A stretch of 8,632 nucleotides of DNA, taken from an uncultured Lachnospiraceae bacterium. Lineage in GTDB: Bacteria > Bacillota > Clostridia > Lachnospirales > Lachnospiraceae. The stretch spans positions 1-8,632 of the forward strand of contig CASGVX010000079.1 of the NCBI GenBank assembly GCA_949346185.1. Direction: 5' to 3'. Positions within the stretch are counted from its first letter, which is position 1. Each line of letters begins with the position of its first letter. This document shows, piece by piece, positions 4,600 to 8,632 of the stretch. Under the pieces are notes generated by a model. It worked only from the letters and a program-made list of their open reading frames with translations, did no database searches and was not told where the DNA came from. A program made the translations under genes and the position numbers.

Positions 4600-6876
4600 T
4601 CACTTCTTCTCATCGAAGATTTCCACCTTCACAATGCTCGCTCCCGGCGTCTGGTTCGTTAGGCAAACCCAAGGCCTCACTCCCAGTTTTGCCGGCTTCA
4701 AGGTAATAGGCTTGCCAGCGTATGTGGCGCTGTCAAACTCATCCACCTTAGTAAACTCCGGATCATTCTCTCCCTGATCCGAACCATATCCCAGCTGGAA
4801 TGCCGCATTCTTGCTCAGGTCATCACTGCCCATAGTAATCCTGATGCAGGGCTTGGTCAGTTTGGACCAGTCATATCTCACGAACATCTGCCACCAGAAG
4901 GCATTGCTTCTCACCTCGATGCCGCCGGTGCTCGTCCCCGGGTCAAAATCGCCCACTTCCTCCGGCCCTCTCACCGGCTGGTTATCCACATTCTCGCTCT
5001 TATTGTTGGTCCTGGTCCACTTGCCGTTCCACTCTGCCACCTTCTCCAAGGTAGATTCATCCACCACTTCAATAGAAGGTTTTCCAGTAACGTCTGCCCC
5101 TTCCTCCAAGGGAATATTCTGTGCGCCAGTCAGTTCTTTTAAAAGGTCAGCGATATCGGAATAGGTAATCACCTTTTCGGTTCTGTCATACATGGAGAGA
5201 TTCCACCACATAGGCAGCATGTGGCGAGGCCCGCCATAATTCGCCAGTTCCCTGTAGAAGTCGATAACCCCTTTCTTCGCCATGGACTGGGGACCGCACT
5301 CACCGATAATTACGCCATATCCCTGATCCGTGAATTTTGCCATCCTGTCCAGAAGGCCATGCATTGCCTTCACATCCGACTCCGTCCCCCAGCTATCTTC
5401 GTAGAAGCTGCTGGTGGCATCCTCCCCGATGCAATATCCGCCGGGAGTATAATAATGAATAGAGACATGCAGTTTCTCTTTTCCATTTGCCTTCACCGTA
5501 TCCGTAGGCATCACGAATCTTTCATCGCAAGTCTTTCCCAAATCTGTGCAGAATCCTGCAAGCAGCAGCTGTCTGTAGGCATTATTGCCGCCAGTTTTTC
5601 TTACAACCTCCACAAACTTCTGGTTGATGGCATTCACCTTCTCGTACAGCTCGTCGGTGGTAAGTTTGCCTTTCACGCCATTGACTGCCGTATTCAGGCC
5701 AAGATTGCTATCATTCACACCATCGCCCAATTCCTCGTTTGCCGACTCGAAGATCAGCCGATCAGAGTACTCGTTGAATCTAGTGGCAATCTGCTCCCAG
5801 ATAGACACGTACTTCTTCCATGCCCATGCCTGGATATTCTTATCCTCAGAGCCAAACATACCCCACCAGCCGCCATCATAATGAATATTCAGCACCACGT
5901 ACAATTCATTGTTCAGGCAATAGTTCACAATCGTCTCCACACGCTTCATGTAAGCTTCATCAATGGTATAATTCCCATCATCAGAAATCATATTGGACCA
6001 TGCCACCGGAATGCGTATGCTCTTGAACCCACTGTTTTTGATACCGTCAATCATGCTCTGGGTGGTCACGGGCGCTCCCCACAGCGTCTCAAAATCACTT
6101 ACGGTCTTGCCCGTGCCGCCGCAGGACTCCATCGTGTTGGCAAGATTCCATCCCTGACCCATGAAGCTTATGGTCTGATGAGCCGTTAGCTTCTTCCTCA
6201 TCATGCCATTGTCCTTGGTATTCACCTTGCCGGAGGACTTATGTTCCTCGCCCAGATTCGTCACATCCTCCTTCACTTCCGCATCCGTTACCGTTGCCGC
6301 ATCCTGCGCTCCTTCCATGGGATCGGACATGTCTATGACACTGTGATCCGGCCCCGTATAAGGCTTCCAGCTCTGCGACGGCGCCTGACTGCTGGTCGGC
6401 GCAGGGCTATTCGTCGGCGCAGGGTTTTTCGTTGGATTTGCGGGCGCTGCTGTCTTCGTCGGCGCAGAAGACTTTGCCGGCTTGGTATCCTGAACAGTAA
6501 CCTTGCACTTTAATGTCTTGGATTTCACCTTTTTAGATCCCTTGACAGTGTACTTCACCGTGCACTTAATGGTAGCCTTTCCCGCCTTCTTTGCGGTAAC
6601 TTTTCCCTTCTTGGATACCGTTGCCACACTCTTCTTGCTGGTGCTCCACTTTGTGGACTTCACCTTTTTGACATTTTTCTTGGTCACCTTCAAGGTCTTG
6701 CTCTTCCCCTTCTTCAAGGCGATAGAGGTCTTGCTTAACTTCAAAGTAACCTTTTTTGATTTCTTCTTTGCCGCACTGGCCGCCTGACTCTCTATCATAG
6801 ATGCCGCCGCACCTGTAAGAACCATGGCAAAGGCCAGCATGATGGCCAGAAACCTCTTTGCTGACTTGTTCTTCAT
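4600..6876 (-). CDS. Secreted GH5 endo-beta-glucanase with Big_2-like domain and C-terminal binding module
   Basis: Predicted to hydrolyse beta-1,4-glucan or xyloglucan outside the cell by the retaining GH5 mechanism. The start is ATG 6876 (758 residues): GGGGAG lies five bases upstream, while the in-frame GTG at 6882 overlaps that site. Order: signal peptide 1-32 (cut near SQA); lysine-rich Big_2-like domain 41-128; Pro/Thr/Ala linker 131-170; acidic spacer; GH5 barrel about 228-588; C-terminal module about 605-757 (WNGKW, WWQMFVRYDWSKLTKPCI, RPWVCL). Catalytic marks are GWNLANT (242-248), R288 in SIRIP, H332 in LNIHYD, acid/base E381 in ANEEL, H474-Y475, nucleophile E526 in IIGECG, and W558. 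Glu follows the acid/base where GH5 enzymes normally have Pro. The subfamily looks like GH5_4, tentatively. The upstream GH5 gene is a paralogue. No sortase motif is present; the basic Ig-like domain may mediate surface retention. Promoter at 6992-7020. Confidence 0.93.
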   Translation of the reverse strand: MKNKSAKRFLAIMLAFAMVLTGAAASMIESQAASAAKKKSKKVTLKLSKTSIALKKGKSKTLKVTKKNVKKVKSTKWSTSKKSVATVSKKGKVTAKKAGKATIKCTVKYTVKGSKKVKSKTLKCKVTVQDTKPAKSSAPTKTAAPANPTKNPAPTNSPAPTSSQAPSQSWKPYTGPDHSVIDMSDPMEGAQDAATVTDAEVKEDVTNLGEEHKSSGKVNTKDNGMMRKKLTAHQTISFMGQGWNLANTMESCGGTGKTVSDFETLWGAPVTTQSMIDGIKNSGFKSIRIPVAWSNMISDDGNYTIDEAYMKRVETIVNYCLNNELYVVLNIHYDGGWWGMFGSEDKNIQAWAWKKYVSIWEQIATRFNEYSDRLIFESANEELGDGVNDSNLGLNTAVNGVKGKLTTDELYEKVNAINQKFVEVVRKTGGNNAYRQLLLAGFCTDLGKTCDERFVMPTDTVKANGKEKLHVSIHYYTPGGYCIGEDATSSFYEDSWGTESDVKAMHGLLDRMAKFTDQGYGVIIGECGPQSMAKKGVIDFYRELANYGGPRHMLPMWWNLSMYDRTEKVITYSDIADLLKELTGAQNIPLEEGADVTGKPSIEVVDESTLEKVAEWNGKWTRTNNKSENVDNQPVRGPEEVGDFDPGTSTGGIEVRSNAFWWQMFVRYDWSKLTKPCIRITMGSDDLSKNAAFQLGYGSDQGENDPEFTKVDEFDSATYAGKPITLKPAKLGVRPWVCLTNQTPGASIVKVEIFDEKK

Positions 6877-6991
6877 AGTCACTCCCCTTTCACAAAAATA
6901 GATGTAGTGTCAATACAGTCCAGACGTTCCCGATTGTCAGTATTCACAAAAAATATCGACATATCCTTCCCAATCCAGACTGCTATTGTAG

Positions 6992-7020
6992 ATTATATCA
7001 TCTTTGTCCTCACCATGCAA
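6992..7020 (-). promoter_or_regulatory. Promoter of the complete GH5 gene
   Basis: On the minus strand: -35 TTGCAT (7015-7020), 17-base spacer, perfect -10 TATAAT (6992-6997) with TG upstream (extended -10). Transcription would start near 6985, giving an unusually long leader of about 109 bases. I see the motif GTCTGGA twice in that leader (around 6974-6980 and 6919-6925) but no recognised riboswitch. Confidence 0.75.
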
Positions 7021-7059
7021 TTCATTTTAGGGCAATTTGCACAATGACATATTTATGAC

Positions 7060-7109
7060 AAAAGCCCCCTGCGGGCGTCAGTTCATCACTGACGCCCGCA
7101 GGGGGCTTT
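7060..7109 (-). terminator. Strong terminator between the two GH5 genes
   Basis: Bases 7061-7081 and 7089-7109 are perfect 21-bp reverse complements, mostly G+C, around a 7-base loop. On the minus strand the hairpin is followed by TTTTG, a short U run. A weaker 7-bp inverted repeat (TGTCTCC 7116-7122, GGAGACA 7149-7155) lies between it and the GH5 stop codon. It ends transcription of the 7165-8632 gene. The complementary strand also has a TTTA end, so some action in both directions is possible. Confidence 0.88.
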
Positions 7110-7164
7110 ATACCATGTCTCCATACGCGAGTTCATCTTAACTTAATAGGAGACAACTATTTTA

Positions 7165-8632
7165 TTACTCACCCAATTCATACACGTGAATCGCAGTAAG
7201 CGTCGGCTTGCCGCCAAAGCTGATGCACAGCCAGGGATTCCCATCGGAAAGGCCGATATTATCGGAAATCGTCACGATCTTTCCATTAATATCCCAATAA
7301 TCAACCGAAAAATCTTCTGCAGGCTTATCAGCCTTCTCTGTGGCACCCAACTGGAGAACACCCACGCTCTCTTCATTGGCTGTCCCCTCCAAGAACTCGA
7401 AGCCAATCGCCGGCTTCTTGTACTTGCTTAGATCCAACTTGAGGAATGCCTGATATCCCCAATCATTAAAGAAGATTTCTGTCGCATCTCCCTCTATCGT
7501 AGCCTTTGTCTCAGAAGATGGCACGAACTTTGACCGGGTATCCTCGTCTGTGGGCAGGACTTTCGTTCCGCCTCCCTCGTCGTATCTGTCATCCCCTACG
7601 ATATTATCTCCGCCATTTTTGTACCATTTTCCAGTCCAGCTCCACACAGGCTCCTTGCCCTTCGGCACTTCGCCTACCTCCAAAGGCGGTGCATTCTTCT
7701 TGCCCGTCAGTCTAGTCATGCTGGTATCGCCCTTGGCGCCGGTAATGTCATTCCATGTCTCTGCCACATCCTTGAACTTCAGCTTCGCCTCGCTGCGGTT
7801 AAAGTACTGCCCGGTCTCCCACATAACGGGAACCATATGGTAGTTATGAGCGGCAGCAAAAGCATCTCTGAACCACTGGCACACATCCCCATCTACGCCC
7901 GAGGGATTGCAGATGCCGCACTCACCTAAGATGGTGGCATATCCGTCGTCTGCAAACTTCTTCATCAGGCCAAGTTCGTCCGCCAAAGCCTTTGCGTCCT
8001 TCTCAGTATAGGTACCTGTCATCTTATCGCCACAGAATCCCCAAGGGGAGTAGCAGTGCACCGATACGAAAAGTTTCGTCTTGCCATTTTCAGCAATATC
8101 TGTCGGCATCTTGTAACGGGCATCCACTGTATTTTTTATATTTGTGTCATACCCCGGAATCAGCAAATGCCGATACTTGTTATTTCCACCTGACGCACGG
8201 ACAACGTCCACAAACTTCTGATTGATTCTATTGACCGTATCATATAATTCATCCTCTTTCAGATTACCCCTGATCATATCGGTATCATTCTCGTCCAAGG
8301 GTTTGCTATACCCGCTGGCATAAATCTCATCATTCAGTCTGCCTCCGAGTTCCTCATTGCCACCCTCAAAAATCAAGTGGTCAGAGTAATCCTTGAATCT
8401 CTCCGAAATCTGCTTCCAGTAACTCTCGAAACGAGCCCACGCCTTGGCCCGCTTCTCCTCGTCAGCCACTCTGGATTTATCCTCCAGACGCTTGCAGGCG
8501 CCAAACTGCCCCCACCACTGGTCATCCCAGTGGATATTGATGATGGCATACATACCGTCATTCAAGGCATAGTTTACGATTTCCTCTACCCTTCCCAGAT
8601 ACTTCTCATTGATTTCATAGGTCTCTTCATTT
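7165..8632 (-). CDS. GH5 glycoside hydrolase with C-terminal binding module, 5' end outside window
   Basis: The visible part is 488 codons; the frame is open to the right edge, so the signal peptide and first barrel strands lie outside. Residues are numbered from the first visible codon (8631). Marks are IIVNY then NIHWDD (31-36) with QWWGQFG; acid/base E93 in EGGNEEL; HCYSP (192-196); nucleophile E237 in ILGECG; and MWE (270-272). The C-terminal module (about 327-488; SWTGKW, AFLKLDLSKYKKPAI, NPWLCI) matches that of the neighbouring GH5 protein. It likely cleaves beta-1,4-glucan or xyloglucan outside the cell. The TTG at 8565 is an internal leucine codon, not a start, because the aligned sequence continues upstream. 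It ends with two TAA stops in tandem (7162-7167) and a strong terminator. A loop of about 17 residues after QWWGQFG is longer than in the paralogue, which may alter the active-site cleft. Confidence 0.92.
   Translation of the reverse strand, partial: NEETYEINEKYLGRVEEIVNYALNDGMYAIINIHWDDQWWGQFGACKRLEDKSRVADEEKRAKAWARFESYWKQISERFKDYSDHLIFEGGNEELGGRLNDEIYASGYSKPLDENDTDMIRGNLKEDELYDTVNRINQKFVDVVRASGGNNKYRHLLIPGYDTNIKNTVDARYKMPTDIAENGKTKLFVSVHCYSPWGFCGDKMTGTYTEKDAKALADELGLMKKFADDGYATILGECGICNPSGVDGDVCQWFRDAFAAAHNYHMVPVMWETGQYFNRSEAKLKFKDVAETWNDITGAKGDTSMTRLTGKKNAPPLEVGEVPKGKEPVWSWTGKWYKNGGDNIVGDDRYDEGGGTKVLPTDEDTRSKFVPSSETKATIEGDATEIFFNDWGYQAFLKLDLSKYKKPAIGFEFLEGTANEESVGVLQLGATEKADKPAEDFSVDYWDINGKIVTISDNIGLSDGNPWLCISFGGKPTLTAIHVYELGE

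Noticed and set aside
5221..6189. Long + strand open frame (322 codons) inside the GH5 gene
   Set aside because: It lies wholly antisense to a gene with clear GH5 motifs, has no convincing ribosome site and gives a protein with no recognisable features; it is a by-product of codon bias on the other strand.
6877..6985. Riboswitch in the long leader of the complete GH5 gene
   Set aside because: Apart from two GTCTGGA copies and short pairings, I see no known aptamer core and no terminator/antiterminator pair.
8373..8561. Minus-strand frame beginning at ATG 8561
   Set aside because: It overlaps the GH5 gene in another frame; the GH5 frame stays open to the window edge and aligns with the paralogue.

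Overview
The window looks like part of the chromosome of a fibre-degrading, low-to-moderate G+C Firmicute, most likely a Lachnospiraceae member of a rumen or gut community, close to the Butyrivibrio / Eubacterium cellulosolvens type. This rests on secreted multidomain GH5 glucanases, a lysine-rich Big_2-like domain, a BspA-type leucine-rich repeat tail, and strong Shine-Dalgarno sites. It is an inference from gene style, not a taxonomic identification. Every gene I can support lies on the minus strand, so transcription runs from high to low coordinates.

From the right edge: 7165-8632 is the 3' part of a GH5 glycoside hydrolase gene with a C-terminal carbohydrate-binding-like module, closed by a terminator with 21-bp perfect arms (7060-7109). 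Next is 4600-6876, a complete secreted GH5 enzyme (signal peptide, lysine-rich Ig-like domain, Pro/Thr/Ala linker, catalytic domain, C-terminal module) with its own promoter. Then 2841-4442 encodes a secreted protein with no catalytic domain: two copies of a tryptophan-rich beta-type module followed by LRR_5 repeats. It too has its own promoter and a strong terminator (2765-2798). These three genes make a small plant-polysaccharide (beta-glucan/xyloglucan-type) degradation and adhesion locus.

From 2559 down to 880 the character changes. This stretch is clearly A+T-richer and holds a compact three-gene operon: a small acidic protein, a 179-residue helical protein of unknown function with a HEPN-like Rx4H motif, and a 267-residue stand-alone RelA/SpoT-type (p)ppGpp/nucleotide pyrophosphotransferase. 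The last two genes overlap by 4 bp. A short hairpin-forming repeat (GTCGTAGCGG..GCTAC) sits just outside each end. I read it as a horizontally acquired accessory cassette, plausibly a toxin-antitoxin or phage-defence module of the toxSAS kind. This is the most interesting part of the window, but the function is inferred from architecture only.

From 837 down to 1 there is a terminator for that operon, a very good sigma-A-type promoter, and the first 240 codons of a sodium:solute symporter that runs off the left edge. I see no rRNA, tRNA, CRISPR array, insertion-sequence transposase or recognisable riboswitch.
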